Assembly: GCA_015061525.1 (NCBI GenBank)
Contig: SUWK01000005.1
Location: 1-64,000 of the forward strand
Length of the DNA stretch: 64,000 nt
From: Lentisphaerota bacterium
GTDB lineage: Bacteria > Verrucomicrobiota > Lentisphaeria > Victivallales > Victivallaceae
Direction of reading: 5' to 3'
Shown here one piece after another: positions 18,013 to 33,029 of the stretch (its first letter is position 1; every line of letters starts with the position of its first letter). The notes below the pieces were generated by a model that saw only the letters and a program-made list of their open reading frames with translations, was not told the DNA's origin and did not search any database. A program made the position numbers and the translations under genes.

Positions 18013-18648
18013 TTACTTTGCGGCTTTTTTCAGCGCGCTTTTGACCATGACAATACCGCCGTTGCAACCGGGAATCGCTCCCTTGACCAACAGGCAGTTG
18101 TCTTCAGCCATGACACGCACGATCTGCAAATTCTGCACGGTACGACGGTCATTGCCGTAGTGTCCGGGCATCTTTTTGCCTTTGGCAACACGACCGGGGA
18201 ATTCGCACTGTCCGATTGAACCCGGACGACGTTCCCAGTCACCACCGTGGCTGGCACGACCGCCGCCGAAGTTCCAACGCTTGACGCAGCCCTGGAATCC
18301 ACGGCCTTTGGTGGTACCGATCACATCGAGGTACTCGCCTGCGGCAAAGATATCAGCTTTCAGTTCAGCACCGACTTCGGCTTCCGCACCGCGAACTTCG
18401 CGGAGCAGCGCGGGAAGCACATCACCAGTGACACCGGCTTTGGCCAAATGACCCTTGCGGGCCTTGGTCACGTTCTTTGCTTTGCGACTGCCGAAACCCA
18501 GCTGAATAGCAGAGTAGCCGTCGCGCTCGACCGTCTTGACACCAGTCACGACGCAGGGACCGGCCTGGATCACCGTCACCGGGATCAGAACGCCCTTCTC
18601 GTCATAGACCTGAGTCATGCCGAGCTTTTTACCGATTAAACCTTTCAT
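18013..18648 (-). CDS. rplC: 50S ribosomal protein L3
   Basis: 211 residues beginning MKGLIGKKLGMTQVYDEKG, with the conserved central loop (GTTKGRGFQGCVKRWNFGGGRASHGGDWERRPGSIGQCEFPGRVAKGKKMPGHYG). I chose the ATG at 18648 with AAAGGAG upstream; in-frame extension to 18732 would translate the structured spacer. Confidence 0.96.
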   Translation of the reverse strand: MKGLIGKKLGMTQVYDEKGVLIPVTVIQAGPCVVTGVKTVERDGYSAIQLGFGSRKAKNVTKARKGHLAKAGVTGDVLPALLREVRGAEAEVGAELKADIFAAGEYLDVIGTTKGRGFQGCVKRWNFGGGRASHGGDWERRPGSIGQCEFPGRVAKGKKMPGHYGNDRRTVQNLQIVRVMAEDNCLLVKGAIPGCNGGIVMVKSALKKAAK

Positions 18649-18688
18649 TTCTTTCTCCTTTGGGTTTGTAGAGAAACTTACGATACTC

Positions 18689-18742
18689 GTTCCCAATCGG
18701 CCGGGAACGGCGGTATCTAGACCGCCGGGCAACCCGCCCGGC
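18689..18742 (-). promoter_or_regulatory. Structured rpsJ-rplC spacer with competing hairpins
   Basis: Three perfect inverted repeats in 54 nt: 18689-18708 (6 bp), 18708-18727 (7 bp: CGGCGGT/ACCGCCG) and 18724-18742 (7 bp: GCCGGGC/GCCCGGC). The second and third share bases 18724-18727 and cannot form together, an arrangement expected of a regulatory switch. No T-run follows, so simple termination is unlikely. Confidence 0.6.
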
Positions 18743-18766
18743 GACCCCGGTCTCCTGAATTATTGA

Positions 18767-19090
18767 TCAGAAGCCCGTTTTGATGGAAATGTCCACACCG
18801 GCGGGCAAATTGAGCTTTTTCAGCTCATCGACCGTGCGGCCATTCGGATTGACAATATCCAGCATCCGTTTGTGGGTGCGGATCTCGAACTGCTCCATTG
18901 ACTTTTTGTTAACGTGAGGTGAACGGTTCACCGTCCAGCGTTCGATGCGGGTCGGAAGCGGAACCGGACCGGCAACCATGACACCGGTACGTTTCGCGGC
19001 CTCAAGAATCTCATTGACGGACTGATCCAGAATCCGGTGCTCGTAAGCCTGCAGACGGATACGGATGCGTTGAGTTTTCGCCGTAGCCAT
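18767..19090 (-). CDS. rpsJ: 30S ribosomal protein S10
   Basis: 107 residues; canonical [29 protein letters not shown] and [35 protein letters not shown]. It also serves as NusE in transcription antitermination, partnering NusB at boxA. It starts 2 nt after fusA with no tuf gene between, linking the str and S10 operons directly. Confidence 0.97.
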   Translation of the reverse strand: MATAKTQRIRIRLQAYEHRILDQSVNEILEAAKRTGVMVAGPVPLPTRIERWTVNRSPHVNKKSMEQFEIRTHKRMLDIVNPNGRTVDELKKLNLPAGVDISIKTGF

Positions 19091-19092
19091 TG

Positions 19093-21195
19093 TTATTTTT
19101 TCTCCACGATTTTATCTTGAATTTGTTTCGGAACTCTCTCAAAGTGCGCCGGCTCCATCGAGTAGGTCGCACGACCGCGGGAGAGCGAACGGATCGCTGT
19201 CGCGTAACCGAAAAGCTCTGACAACGGCACGTTTGCCTGAACGCGGGTAAAGCTGTTTTCACCGGCATTGATCTCAACGATCGCACCACGGCGGCTGTTC
19301 AAGTCACCGATCAGATCACCCATGTTTTCATCCGGAGTGGTCAGCTCAACCTTCATAATCGGCTCAAGCAGAGAGATACCGGATTTCTTCGCAGCATCTT
19401 TGAACGCCATGGAGCCGGCGACCTTAAACGCCATTTCCGAAGAGTCGACCGGGTGATAACTACCGTCGATGATCTCAACTTTGAAGTCGATCACCGGATA
19501 ACCGGCAAGCACACCGCTGGCTGCCGCTTCACGGATACCGTTTTCGATCGGTTTGATATATTCTTTCGGAATATTACCGCCGACAACTTTATTCTCAATC
19601 ACGATACCGGAACCGGGTTCGCCGGGGATCAAATTGATGATACAGTGACCATACTGACCGCGACCGCCGGACTGACGGACAAATTTCATATCGGATTCAG
19701 AGGGCTTGCTCAACGCTTCGCGGTACGCAACCTGCGGGGCACCGGTGTTGGCTTCCACTTTGAATTCACGGATCAAACGGTCAATAATGATCTCCAGGTG
19801 CAGCTCACCCATACCGGAAATGATCGTCTGACCGGTTTCTTCGTTACTGTTGATGCGGAAGGTCGGGTCCTCATCGGAAAGCGCGATCAAACCTTTGGTC
19901 AGTTTGTCACGGTCACCGCTGGACTTGGGTTCCACCGCCACGGAAATAACCGGTTCGGGGAAGTTCATGGATTCCAGCACGATGGGATCAGTTTCCACAC
20001 AGATGGTATCACCGGTAGTCACATTACGCAGACCGACTGCGGCAGCAATATCACCGGAGTAGATCTCGTCACGCTCTTCACGGCTGTTCGCGTGCATCTG
20101 CAGCAGACGACCCAAACGTTCCTTTTTACCGGTACGCGGGTTCAACACGGTCATACCCTGTTTCGCCACACCGGAGTATATACGGAAGTAGTAGAGTTTA
20201 CCGACAAACGGGTCACTCATGATTTTGAAGACCAACGCGGCAAACGGCTGCATATCGCCGGCATGACGGGTCAGCTCTGCTCCGGTGGCCGGATCAGAAC
20301 CGCTGATTTCCCAGATATCGACCGGGCTGGGCAGGTAGTCGACCACTGCATCAAGCAGCGGCTGGACGCCGCGGCACTTGAACGCACTGGCAGCGGCAAC
20401 CGGAACGGCTTTCGCTTTCAACGTGGCACGACGCAAAGCGGCACGGAGCATATCAACTTCCGGAATTTCACCTTCCAGGAAAAGTTCCATGATCTCGTCA
20501 TCAACTTCAGCCAAACGCTCAACGTTGTTCTCAAACGTGGTATCACGATATGCCTGCAATTCAGCCGGGACTTCTGCCTCGGTGATGGTCGTACCCTGAT
20601 CTTCTGCACTGAAATAGTACGCCTTGTTGGCAAAAACGTCGATCACGCCTTTGAAATCGCCTTCACGGCCGATGGGCAGCGTGACCGGGATCGGGTTGGC
20701 ACCGAGTTTGGTCTGGATCTCTTTGACCGCGCCGTCAAAGTCGGCACCGGTACGGTCCATTTTATTGATCAGCGCAACGATCGGCACATGATACTTCTGC
20801 GCCTGACGCCAGACGGTTTCGGTCTGGGGCTGAACTTTACCAACGGAACAGAACACCGCGACCGCACCATCCAGCACACGCAGAGAACGCTCCACCTCAG
20901 CGGTGAAGTCCACGTGTCCCGGAGTGTCGATGATGTTGATACGGTGATTTTTCCAGAAACAGGTGGTCGCCGCACTGGTGATGGTGATACCGCGTTCGCG
21001 TTCCTGCTCCATCCAGTCCATCGTAGCAGTACCTTCGTGGGTATCACCGATCTTGTAGTTTTTACCGCAGTAGAAAAGAATACGCTCGGTAAGCGTGGTC
21101 TTGCCGGCGTCAATGTGCGCCATAATACCGATATTACGGACATTGCGCAAACTCACCTGACGGCCCGGTGACTCTTGAAACTGTTTTTCGCTCAT
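19093..21195 (-). CDS. fusA: Elongation factor G
   Basis: Translocation GTPase, 700 residues. G1 [13 protein letters not shown]3 DTPGHVDF and G4 NKMDRTGAD are intact. Domain II carries the [10 protein letters not shown] switch region upstream, and domain IV has the conserved GRGQYGHC segment, so this is the canonical translating EF-G rather than a truncated paralogue. It lies 20 nt after rpsG. Confidence 0.97.
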   Translation of the reverse strand: MSEKQFQESPGRQVSLRNVRNIGIMAHIDAGKTTLTERILFYCGKNYKIGDTHEGTATMDWMEQERERGITITSAATTCFWKNHRINIIDTPGHVDFTAEVERSLRVLDGAVAVFCSVGKVQPQTETVWRQAQKYHVPIVALINKMDRTGADFDGAVKEIQTKLGANPIPVTLPIGREGDFKGVIDVFANKAYYFSAEDQGTTITEAEVPAELQAYRDTTFENNVERLAEVDDEIMELFLEGEIPEVDMLRAALRRATLKAKAVPVAAASAFKCRGVQPLLDAVVDYLPSPVDIWEISGSDPATGAELTRHAGDMQPFAALVFKIMSDPFVGKLYYFRIYSGVAKQGMTVLNPRTGKKERLGRLLQMHANSREERDEIYSGDIAAAVGLRNVTTGDTICVETDPIVLESMNFPEPVISVAVEPKSSGDRDKLTKGLIALSDEDPTFRINSNEETGQTIISGMGELHLEIIIDRLIREFKVEANTGAPQVAYREALSKPSESDMKFVRQSGGRGQYGHCIINLIPGEPGSGIVIENKVVGGNIPKEYIKPIENGIREAAASGVLAGYPVIDFKVEIIDGSYHPVDSSEMAFKVAGSMAFKDAAKKSGISLLEPIMKVELTTPDENMGDLIGDLNSRRGAIVEINAGENSFTRVQANVPLSELFGYATAIRSLSRGRATYSMEPAHFERVPKQIQDKIVEKK

Positions 21196-21215
21196 TGTTC
21201 GTTTCCCCGTTCAAA

Positions 21216-21686
21216 TTACCAACGGTAATGGGCAAAAGCCTTGTTCGCCTGCGCCATTTTGTAAGTATCTTCTTTTTTCTTGATCGAGGAACCGGTGTTG
21301 TTGAACGCATCCAGCAACTCTCCGGCAAGTGACTCGGTCATGGATTTGCCTTTGCGGCCGCGGGAATAGCTGACGATCCAGCGCATAGCAAGCGCAACCT
21401 GCCGTTCAGGATCGACTTCAACCGGAACCTGATAGGTCGCACCACCAACGCGGCGGCTCTTGACTTCCAATTTGGGTTTGACGTTCTCCAGAGCCTGGGT
21501 AAACACGTCGATCGCCGGCATATCGGCCTTTTTGCTCTGGATCAGATCCAGCGCATCATAAACAATACCTTCAGCAGTAGCTTTTTTACCGCGCGTCATG
21601 ATCGTATTGATCAGGCGGGCGATCAGCTGGCTGTTGTACTTCACATCGGGAGTAAGTTCCCGTTTCACGACACTGCGTCTTCTCAT
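21216..21686 (-). CDS. rpsG: 30S ribosomal protein S7
   Basis: 156 residues, organising the 3' domain of 16S r[38 protein letters not shown] and the C-terminal [13 protein letters not shown] are typical. In E. coli S7 is the repressor of the str operon; its binding site there lies in the rpsL-rpsG gap, which here is only 19 nt, so that mode of control seems unlikely. Confidence 0.97.
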   Translation of the reverse strand: MRRRSVVKRELTPDVKYNSQLIARLINTIMTRGKKATAEGIVYDALDLIQSKKADMPAIDVFTQALENVKPKLEVKSRRVGGATYQVPVEVDPERQVALAMRWIVSYSRGRKGKSMTESLAGELLDAFNNTGSSIKKKEDTYKMAQANKAFAHYRW

Positions 21687-21705
21687 GGTATTTTATACTC
21701 CCAGA

Positions 21706-22113
21706 TTACTTTTTCTTGCCTTTAGCAGCGGTTTCCTGACCCGGTTTGGGACGTTTGGCTCCGTATTTGGAACGGCCCTGACGGCGTTTCTCAACACCGA
21801 GGCTGTCCAGAGAACCACGGACGATGTGGTAACGCACACCCGGAAGGTCGCGGACACGACCGCCTTTGACCAGAACCACGGAGTGCTCCTGAAGGTTGTG
21901 CCCCTCACCGCCGATGTAGGCGGTGACTTCCTGACCGTTGGTCAGACGAACACGGGCGATTTTACGCAACGCCGAGTTCGGCTTTTTCGGGGTACGCGTG
22001 GTGACCTGGAGGCAGACGCCGCGACGCTGCGGACAGGCACTCAACGCTTTGGACTTACTTTTCTTCTCTTTTTCTTCGCGTCCGAGACGCACCAGCTGAT
22101 TGATTGTCGGCAT
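21706..22113 (-). CDS. rpsL: 30S ribosomal protein S12
   Basis: Decoding-centre protein, 135 residues: [15 protein letters not shown]...[25 protein letters not shown] and the [28 protein letters not shown] block. The lysines corresponding to K43 and K88, whose mutation gives streptomycin resistance in other bacteria, are both lysine here, as in sensitive wild types. The C-terminus has an extra Lys-rich tail. Confidence 0.97.
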   Translation of the reverse strand: MPTINQLVRLGREEKEKKSKSKALSACPQRRGVCLQVTTRTPKKPNSALRKIARVRLTNGQEVTAYIGGEGHNLQEHSVVLVKGGRVRDLPGVRYHIVRGSLDSLGVEKRRQGRSKYGAKRPKPGQETAAKGKKK

Positions 22114-22145
22114 GGTAGTTTCCTGATTTTTTACACTTATTATTT

Positions 22146-22173
22146 ATAGTACACCAATTACACAATGCATCAA
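22146..22173 (-). promoter_or_regulatory. Candidate promoter ahead of rpsL
   Basis: Minus strand: TTGATG (22173-22168), 16-nt spacer, TACTAT (22151-22146), about 33 nt upstream of the rpsL start. The 127-nt rpoC-rpsL gap is AT-rich and has no evident terminator, so read-through from rpoC is also possible. Confidence 0.45.
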
Positions 22174-22240
22174 AGACTTATAAAATAACACCAAAACGTG
22201 TTTTTTTCAAATCTTTTCCTGAAATTTTCCTTAAAAAACC

Positions 22241-26575
<4,335 letters not shown>

Positions 26576-26601
26576 GGTAAATTCCTCCCTCGAATTTGTT
26601 A

Positions 26602-29600
26602 TTACCGATCATCGCCGCCGCGAACGGTGCGAATATCCAAACCAAGACTCTGCATTTCTTTCAGCAACACGTTGAAAGATTCAGGTCTTCCGGCAGTCAG
26701 AACGTTCTGACCTTTGACGATCAATTCATAGATCCGCGAACGGCCCTTGACGTCGTCTGACTTAACGGTGAGCATTTCCTGCAGGTTGTATGCAGCACCG
26801 TAAGCCTCCAGTGCCCACACTTCCATTTCACCGAAACGCTGACCGCCGTGCTGCGCTTTACCACCGAGCGGCTGCTGGGTAACCAGCGAGTAGGGACCGA
26901 CGGCGCGGGCATGGATCTTGTTGGCGACCAGGTGGTCAAGTTTGAGCATGTAGATCTGACCGACCATCACACGCTGATCGAAACGGTCACCGGTACGGCC
27001 GTCGTAAACATCGGCTTTACCGTCGTAAACATAGGAACCGTCGGCCTGTTTCTTGAAGCCCCAGTGATAATTCCTGCCGTTCTCTTCGGCAAAACGCTCG
27101 TTACCTTTTTCCATCATGGAAACGATATCCTGCTCGCTGGCACCGTCAAAGACCGGAGTTGCGACCTTGATACCGAGCATCTTCGCAGCCCAGCCCAAGT
27201 GAGTTTCCAACACCTGACCGATATTCATACGGCTCGGCACACCGAGGGGGTTGAGGATGATATCCACAGGGGTACCGTCTTCAAGGAAGGGCATGTCTTC
27301 CACCGGAACGATCCGGGAAACGATACCTTTGTTACCGTGACGACCGGCCATTTTATCACCGACCTGCAGTTTACGTTTGCAGGCGACATAAACTTTCACG
27401 CGTTTGATGGTGCCCTGTTCGGTCTCGCCGAAGTTCTCATCATCAATAGCGCGCAGACGGGCTTCATTTTCTTCAAAGCGTTCCTTGAAGCTGTCAATAA
27501 TGGCACTGATCGCCGATTTGACTTCGCAATCTTCCATCTGCCACGTCTTATAATGATTGGCAAGTTTCAAAATGGGACTGCGGGTGATCTTGCGGTTGGC
27601 AGGTACGATGACTTTCTGCTCTTCAGAAGCACCGTCAATGATCTGCACCGGCAGTTTGACTCCGAGCAGCTGTTCAGAGAGCCGCTCCGTCAGTTCCGCG
27701 ATAAGTTCGTTGTTGGTTTCACGATAATCGTTGCGGATCTGTTTTTCCTGCGTCTTTTTCTCTGTCTTGGTCATACCGGCTTTGGCAGGCTGATCTTTGA
27801 TATATTCGGCACGGATATCCATAACGATACCGCCCTTACCGCTGGAAACAGTCAAACTTGAGTCTTTGACATCAGCAGCTTTTTCACCGAAGATCGCACG
27901 GAGCAAACGCTCTTCCGGAGCAAGCTCGGTTTCGCTTTTGGGTGTGATCTTGCCGACAAGGATATCGCCGGGTTTGACCTCGGCACCCTCGATTACGATA
28001 CCGCGGCTGTCAAGATTGCGCAAAGCATCTTCGCCGACATTCGGAATATCGCGGGTGATCTCTTCCGGACCGAGTTTGGTATCACGGCTGGTGATCTCAA
28101 ACTCATCGACGTGAATACTGGTGTAAACATCCTCTTTCACCAATCTTTCACTGACAATGATAGCGTCCTCAAAGTTGTATCCGCACCACGGCATGAATGC
28201 CACCAGCACGTTACGTCCCAACGCCAGTTCACCGCCCTGGGTAGCAGCACCGTCTGCGAGCAGATCGCCTTTTTTGACAGCCTGACCGCTGCGGACACGC
28301 GGACGCTGGTTGATGCAGGTACCCGCGTTACTGCGCAGATACTTGTAGAGACGGTACGTACGGCCGGGAACCTCTTCGGTCGGCAGTGAACCATCGGGAG
28401 TGACCACGATACGCTCGCTGTTGACTTCGGCAACAACACCATCTTCGCGGGCAACGATCACGGCACGGGAATCGCGGGCAATGCGCTCTTCCAGACCGGT
28501 ACCGACGTAGGGTGAATCCGGCATCAGCAAAGGAACCGCCTGACGCTGCATGTTTGATCCCATCAGAGCGCGGTTCGCGTCGTCGTGTTCAATAAAGGGA
28601 ATACTTCCGGCAGCGGCACTGACCAACTGCTTCGGAGAAACGTCCATATAATCAATGGTTTCTTTCGGATGCTCGGCTGACTCACCGGCTTTACGGCACA
28701 TAACCATATCACGGACGAAACAGTTGTTTTCATCGAGCAGCGCGTTCGCCTGAGCGATGACGAATTTTTCCTCTTTGTCGGCGGTCAGATAATCAATGGA
28801 ATCAGTGACCTGACCATTGACCACTTTGCGGTACGGAGTTTCGAGGAAACCGTATTCGTTGATGATGGCATACAGTGCCATAGAACTGATCAAACCGATG
28901 TTCGGACCTTCCGGCGTTTCGATCGGACAGATACGGCCGTAGTGCGTGGAGTGAACGTCGCGCACTTCAAATCCGGCACGGTCACGGCTCAAACCACCGG
29001 GACCCAACGCTGAAAAACGGCGTTTGTTGGTCAACTCACTCAACGGGTTGTTCTGATCCATGAACTGGGAAAGCTGACTGCGGGCGAAAAAGTCGCGGAT
29101 CACACCGGCAAACGTCTTGGGATTGATGAGCTTGGAAGGAGAAATATTCGGCTCTTCAAAAGTCATGCGTTCACGGATGAGACGCTCGGTACGGAGCAAA
29201 CCGGCACGGCACTGGTTCTGCAGCAGCTCACCGACAGTACGGACACGGCGTGCGCCGAGGTGGTCGATGTCATCGACCGGACCGTTGGTATGATGCAGCT
29301 CAATGAGCATCTTGGTCGCGGCGATCAGGTCGCGCGGATCAAGGGTACGGAAATCAGCCGGGATATCAAGTTTAAGCCGTTCGTTGAGTTTGTAACGACC
29401 GACCATACCCAGATCGTAACGGCGGTTGTCAAAGAAAAGCCGTTTGATGAGCAGACGGGCGTTGCTCAAGTTGATCGGATCCCCCGGACGCATACGCTGA
29501 TAGATCGCCTTCAACGCTTCTTCCTCGTTGCGGGCAGGATCTTTGCGCATCGTGGCAAAGATGTAATCTTCCTTGGGCGGCACGATCGCCAGTTCAACAC

Positions 29601-30411
29601 TCTCAATGCCATTGGCATGCATATCGGCAAGAGATTTTTCGTTGAGCTGCAGCAGTTCACCGACGATGACTTCTTCAGCCTCGTTAACTACGGAGTCGAC
29701 CGTGTAATATTTGCTCAAGTCTTTTTCTTTGAGCAGAGTACCGATAGAGATTTTCTTCAGAGTGTAAAACTCTTTCAAAATATCGTGGTTGGTCGGATAA
29801 CCGATAGCACGGAAGAACGTCGTAATGTAGAATTTACGACGGCGGCGGCGACGGTCGAGATAGATCTGGATCAAACCGCTCTGGTCGAACTGCACATCCA
29901 TCCAGCTGCCGCGATCGGGAATGACACGGTAACTGTAAAGCATTCTGCCGGAAGTGTGACGGTTCTTCTCAAAGCAGATACCGGGGCTGCGGTGCAGCTG
30001 ACTGATGATAACGCGTTCGGCACCGTTGATAATGAACGTGCCCTGTTCGGTCATGATCGGCACATCGCCCATAAAGACCCGTTCAGGGATCTCCATATCT
30101 TTAACTTTGAGCAGGAAGTTGACATAGAGCGGTGCATCGTAGATTTTACCATCTTTGATGCAGTCGATCACGTCACTTTTCTGCGGGGGACATTCACCGA
30201 TTTCGTAAGAAACGAACTCCAGTGACATGTTTTTGTCGAAACTTTCAATGGGGAAAATATCCATGAAAATTTCCTGAAGTCCCTGCCGTTTACGTTCGGC
30301 AGGAGGTACGAAACGCTGCAGAAAATTGTCGTAGGAATCCACCTGCAGACCGATAAGGTCAGGCATCTCCAGAACATTGCGCAGCTGTCCGAAACTTTTA
30401 CGTTCCGCCAT
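26602..30411 (-). CDS. rpoB: RNA polymerase subunit beta
   Basis: 1269 residues beginning [20 protein letters not shown]. The rifampicin region ([40 protein letters not shown]) matches sensitive wild-type sequences, and the C-terminal [25 protein letters not shown] block is intact. I chose the ATG at 30411 with AAGGTG about 6 nt upstream; a GTG at 30420 is in frame. It follows a 0.46-kb structured spacer after rplL, the usual site of beta-operon control. Confidence 0.97.
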   Translation of the reverse strand: MAERKSFGQLRNVLEMPDLIGLQVDSYDNFLQRFVPPAERKRQGLQEIFMDIFPIESFDKNMSLEFVSYEIGECPPQKSDVIDCIKDGKIYDAPLYVNFLLKVKDMEIPERVFMGDVPIMTEQGTFIINGAERVIISQLHRSPGICFEKNRHTSGRMLYSYRVIPDRGSWMDVQFDQSGLIQIYLDRRRRRRKFYITTFFRAIGYPTNHDILKEFYTLKKISIGTLLKEKDLSKYYTVDSVVNEAEEVIVGELLQLNEKSLADMHANGIESVELAIVPPKEDYIFATMRKDPARNEEEALKAIYQRMRPGDPINLSNARLLIKRLFFDNRRYDLGMVGRYKLNERLKLDIPADFRTLDPRDLIAATKMLIELHHTNGPVDDIDHLGARRVRTVGELLQNQCRAGLLRTERLIRERMTFEEPNISPSKLINPKTFAGVIRDFFARSQLSQFMDQNNPLSELTNKRRFSALGPGGLSRDRAGFEVRDVHSTHYGRICPIETPEGPNIGLISSMALYAIINEYGFLETPYRKVVNGQVTDSIDYLTADKEEKFVIAQANALLDENNCFVRDMVMCRKAGESAEHPKETIDYMDVSPKQLVSAAAGSIPFIEHDDANRALMGSNMQRQAVPLLMPDSPYVGTGLEERIARDSRAVIVAREDGVVAEVNSERIVVTPDGSLPTEEVPGRTYRLYKYLRSNAGTCINQRPRVRSGQAVKKGDLLADGAATQGGELALGRNVLVAFMPWCGYNFEDAIIVSERLVKEDVYTSIHVDEFEITSRDTKLGPEEITRDIPNVGEDALRNLDSRGIVIEGAEVKPGDILVGKITPKSETELAPEERLLRAIFGEKAADVKDSSLTVSSGKGGIVMDIRAEYIKDQPAKAGMTKTEKKTQEKQIRNDYRETNNELIAELTERLSEQLLGVKLPVQIIDGASEEQKVIVPANRKITRSPILKLANHYKTWQMEDCEVKSAISAIIDSFKERFEENEARLRAIDDENFGETEQGTIKRVKVYVACKRKLQVGDKMAGRHGNKGIVSRIVPVEDMPFLEDGTPVDIILNPLGVPSRMNIGQVLETHLGWAAKMLGIKVATPVFDGASEQDIVSMMEKGNERFAEENGRNYHWGFKKQADGSYVYDGKADVYDGRTGDRFDQRVMVGQIYMLKLDHLVANKIHARAVGPYSLVTQQPLGGKAQHGGQRFGEMEVWALEAYGAAYNLQEMLTVKSDDVKGRSRIYELIVKGQNVLTAGRPESFNVLLKEMQSLGLDIRTVRGGDDR

Positions 30412-30575
30412 TACATTCACCTTACTGTTATGTTAGTTGAAAAAAATATTCAAAAATTTTTCTTCAGAAAAAGCAAAAAACTGCCTTCTTTGGAACAAAC
30501 TCTATACTCAAAACACAAAACAACCGATCTCAAACTTTCCCCTGTGGAAAATGAAATCGGAAAACATTCTCAAAT

Positions 30576-30595
30576 ACGGCAAAAAACCACACCGC
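30576..30595 (-). promoter_or_regulatory. Small hairpin A with conserved loop, rplL-rpoB leader
   Basis: On the transcript: GCGG, 12-nt loop TGTGGTTTTTTG, CCGT (3 Watson-Crick pairs plus a G-U). First of four related elements, in a spacer with no gene. Confidence 0.55.
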
Positions 30596-30620
30596 AACTT
30601 TGAGAAACCTTCCGGCAACC

Positions 30621-30640
30621 ACGGCAAAAAACCACACCGC
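30621..30640 (-). promoter_or_regulatory. Small hairpin B with conserved loop
   Basis: Same stem (GCGG/CCGT) and identical loop as A, 45 nt away. Confidence 0.55.
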
Positions 30641-30708
30641 TGTTATCCGGCAATCTTGTCAGGCCGTTGAAATACGCTCAAATACCGCCTGAATACTTCC
30701 TGAAGGAA

Positions 30709-30728
30709 CCGGCAAAAGACCACACCGG
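30709..30728 (-). promoter_or_regulatory. Small hairpin C with conserved loop
   Basis: Stem CCGG/CCGG (both sides changed relative to A and B), loop TGTGGTCTTTTG with one T-to-C change; 88 nt from B. Confidence 0.55.
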
Positions 30729-30767
30729 CAACAGGAATTCGGAAACTTTTTTCTGCTGAATTTTCTC

Positions 30768-30787
30768 CGGACAAAAAACCACATCCG
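30768..30787 (-). promoter_or_regulatory. Small hairpin D with conserved loop
   Basis: Stem CGGA/TCCG (compensating changes on both sides), loop TGTGGTTTTTTG identical to A and B; 59 nt from C. Confidence 0.55.
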
Positions 30788-30824
30788 CAGAAAAACAAAA
30801 CTCGTGTGCAGATACACGAAATCG

Positions 30825-30853
30825 CGGCGGACGGGGTTTTTACCCCGCCGCCG
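30825..30853 (-). promoter_or_regulatory. Large GC hairpin after rplL (possible attenuator or processing site)
   Basis: 12-bp stem with one bulged base (CGGCGG-A-CGGGGT against ACCCCG-CCGCCG, TTTT on the plus strand as loop), 22 nt past the rplL stop. No T-run follows on the minus strand, so RNase processing or partial attenuation fits better than full termination. A smaller hairpin (TCGTGT/ACACGA) lies at 30802-30819. Confidence 0.6.
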
Positions 30854-30875
30854 TGAATAAATCGAGTAAAATAAA

Positions 30876-31265
30876 TTACTTGACTTCGATCTTGGCACCA
30901 GCTTCTTCGAGCGTGGCTTTGATCTTGTCGGCTTCTTCTTTGGAAACCGCTTCTTTGATGGTCTTGGGCGCGCCTTCGACCAGATCTTTGGCTTCTTTCA
31001 GACCGAGACCGGTGATGCCGCGGATCTCTTTGATCACGCCGATTTTCTTCGCAGCGTCAAAGCCGGCGAGGATAACATCAAACTCGGTTTTTTCTTCAGC
31101 CGGAGCAGCAGCGGCAGCAGCCGGAGCAGCAGCAGCAACGGCGACCGGAGCAGCAGCGCTCACGCCGAGACGCTCTTCGAGGGTTTTGACCAGTTTGGAA
31201 AGCTCCAGGACGGTCATGTTCTCAATGTAGGAAACGAATTCTTCCATTTTGTTTTCTTCGGACAT
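30876..31265 (-). CDS. rplL: 50S ribosomal protein L7/L12
   Basis: Stalk protein recruiting translation GTPases; 129 residues. N-terminal dimerisation domain ([29 protein letters not shown]), Ala-rich hinge of about 25 residues, and C-terminal factor-binding domain ([41 protein letters not shown]). GGAGG precedes the ATG. It lies 21 nt after rplJ. Confidence 0.97.
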   Translation of the reverse strand: MSEENKMEEFVSYIENMTVLELSKLVKTLEERLGVSAAAPVAVAAAAPAAAAAAPAEEKTEFDVILAGFDAAKKIGVIKEIRGITGLGLKEAKDLVEGAPKTIKEAVSKEEADKIKATLEEAGAKIEVK

Positions 31266-31286
31266 CTTAAATGCCTCCCATGCTTA

Positions 31287-31814
31287 TTAATTGTTCGTGT
31301 TCTCAAGTTTGTCTTTATAGGCGTTGACCACGTTGACGATGCTGGAAACTTTGGCATTGAGCACCGTGACGAGGTTGCGCGCCGGCGCCTGGAGGACACC
31401 GAGCAGCATAGCCTGGAGTACCGGTTTGGCGGGCAGATCAGCCAGCGCACCGACTTCTGCGGAGGACAGCACCGCGCCATCCATATATCCGCCTTTGGCC
31501 TTGACCTGTTCCTGCTTTTTGCCGAACTCGACCAGCAGCTTGGCCACAGCACTGCAGTCGCCCTGACCGAACACCATTGCGGTGCTGGCAGTGAGATCAA
31601 TCGCCTCAAGTCCTTCCAGCTGGAGCTGGTCGGCGGCTTTCTTAATCAATGTATTTTTCTGAACCTGGCATTTCGCACCGGCAGCAGCCAGCTGATCGCG
31701 CAAGTCAGAGAAGCTCTTGACCGTAAGACCGGCAAAGGAAATGAAATAGACATAATCGGAATTCTTGATCGCATCAGCGATCGAATTTGCCAAATACTGT
31801 TTCTCAATTCTCAT
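31287..31814 (-). CDS. rplJ: 50S ribosomal protein L10
   Basis: Stalk base anchoring L7/L12 dimers; 175 residues from [32 protein letters not shown]. The start codon overlaps the rplA stop (ATGA), which decides it over the in-frame extension to 31883. In E. coli the L10-(L7/L12)4 complex represses its own operon from a leader upstream of rplJ; with rplA overlapping here, no separate leader exists. Confidence 0.94.
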   Translation of the reverse strand: MRIEKQYLANSIADAIKNSDYVYFISFAGLTVKSFSDLRDQLAAAGAKCQVQKNTLIKKAADQLQLEGLEAIDLTASTAMVFGQGDCSAVAKLLVEFGKKQEQVKAKGGYMDGAVLSSAEVGALADLPAKPVLQAMLLGVLQAPARNLVTVLNAKVSSIVNVVNAYKDKLENTNN

Positions 31815-32515
31815 TTTGCCGCCCTCACAAGTTCCTTGAGGTTGATTTTGAGGCCGGGAGTCATCGTAGCGGACACCGAGCAAGAGATGATATAAACACC
31901 CTTGGCGGAAACCGGACGCGCTTTCTGAATGGCGTCGGTCAGCGCATCAAAGTTCTCTTTGAGCGCATCAGCTTCAAATGACAACTTGCCAATCGGCACA
32001 TGAACGCAAGCACCACGATCAGCACGGAATTCAGCACGACCGGCTTTCGCCTCGCGCACCGCAGCACCGACAGCATCGGTGACCGTACCGGTCTTGGGGT
32101 TCGGCATCAAACCGCGCGGACCGAGCTGACGGCCCAGCGGACGAACCATTTTCATTGCTTCCGGGGTGGCGATCAGGGTATCGAAATCCTGAAAACCATC
32201 CTTGATCTGCTGAACGAGATCTTCATAACCGACGACATCGGCACCTGCTTCACGGGCTTCCTCAGCCTGGGCACCTTCGCAAACCACCGCAACGCGGACG
32301 GTTTTACCGGTACCACGGGGCATCGGGCAGACACCGCGAACCGTCTGATCCGATTTACGCGGATCAATTCCGAGCTTGTAAGCAACTTCGACAGTCTGAT
32401 CAAATTTCACACCAGGCAGAGCCTTGAGCATGCTGATCGCTTCTTCGACGCTGTGACGGATCTGGAGATCGCCCAGAACCTCAAGCTGTTTTTTGTACAG
32501 TTTACTTCTACGCAT
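31811..32515 (-). CDS. rplA: 50S ribosomal protein L1
   Basis: 234 residues, L1-stalk protein: [14 protein letters not shown]...[19 protein letters not shown] is diagnostic. The ATG at 32515 overlaps the rplK stop by 8 nt; an in-frame extension to 32620 would lie inside rplK. In E. coli L1 also represses the rplKA transcript. Confidence 0.96.
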   Translation of the reverse strand: MRRSKLYKKQLEVLGDLQIRHSVEEAISMLKALPGVKFDQTVEVAYKLGIDPRKSDQTVRGVCPMPRGTGKTVRVAVVCEGAQAEEAREAGADVVGYEDLVQQIKDGFQDFDTLIATPEAMKMVRPLGRQLGPRGLMPNPKTGTVTDAVGAAVREAKAGRAEFRADRGACVHVPIGKLSFEADALKENFDALTDAIQKARPVSAKGVYIISCSVSATMTPGLKINLKELVRAAK

Positions 32516-32936
32516 CGACCACCTCGATTCCCATGCTGCGCGCGGTTCCTTCGATGATGCGCATCGCCGCTTCTTCGCTCCGGGCATTGATATCTTCCCG
32601 TTTGATCTGAACGATCTCACGAATCTGCTCGCGGGTGATTTTGCCCGCTTTCTCGCTGCCGGGCTTTTTAGCCGCGGATGCGACCCCTGCTGCTTTCTTG
32701 ATCAGAACTGCAGCCGGGGGGGATTTGCAGATAAACGTGAACGAACGATCCTGATAGACCGTGATCACAACCGGAATAACCGTTCCGCTCTGAGCTTGAG
32801 TGGCGGCATTGAACTGCTTACAGAACTCCATGATGTTACAGCCCGCGGCACCGAGAGCCGGACCAATCGGGGGTGCCGGGTTCGCTGCGCCAGCCGGAAT
32901 CTGCAACCGGATCAAGCCTGTAATCTTCTTTGCCAT
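32508..32936 (-). CDS. rplK: 50S ribosomal protein L11
   Basis: 142 residues: [43 protein letters not shown], the proline-rich thiostrepton-site N-domain, and the rRNA-binding C-domain ending [11 protein letters not shown]. It lies 93 nt after nusG; that gap holds no other gene and only weak hairpins. Confidence 0.97.
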   Translation of the reverse strand: MAKKITGLIRLQIPAGAANPAPPIGPALGAAGCNIMEFCKQFNAATQAQSGTVIPVVITVYQDRSFTFICKSPPAAVLIKKAAGVASAAKKPGSEKAGKITREQIREIVQIKREDINARSEEAAMRIIEGTARSMGIEVVDA

Positions 32937-33029
32937 GATTACTTCCTTTTTACGACATCTGTCCGGTCAGGATTGACAGGATTCCTCCCGTGACGATGCC
33001 AACACTTTGTAATAAAGTTTTGAACCGGC

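Noticed and set aside
19453-21171. Long plus-strand open frame (572 codons) across fusA
   Set aside because: It is antisense to a fully conserved fusA and has low-complexity, family-free composition; a shadow of GC bias in the third codon position. The same holds for long plus-strand frames over rpoB, rpoC, ligA and valS.
30659-30898. 79-codon frame in the rplL-rpoB spacer
   Set aside because: Overlaps the end of rplL and the large hairpin, lacks a plausible start and has no family features; the region is better read as leader RNA.
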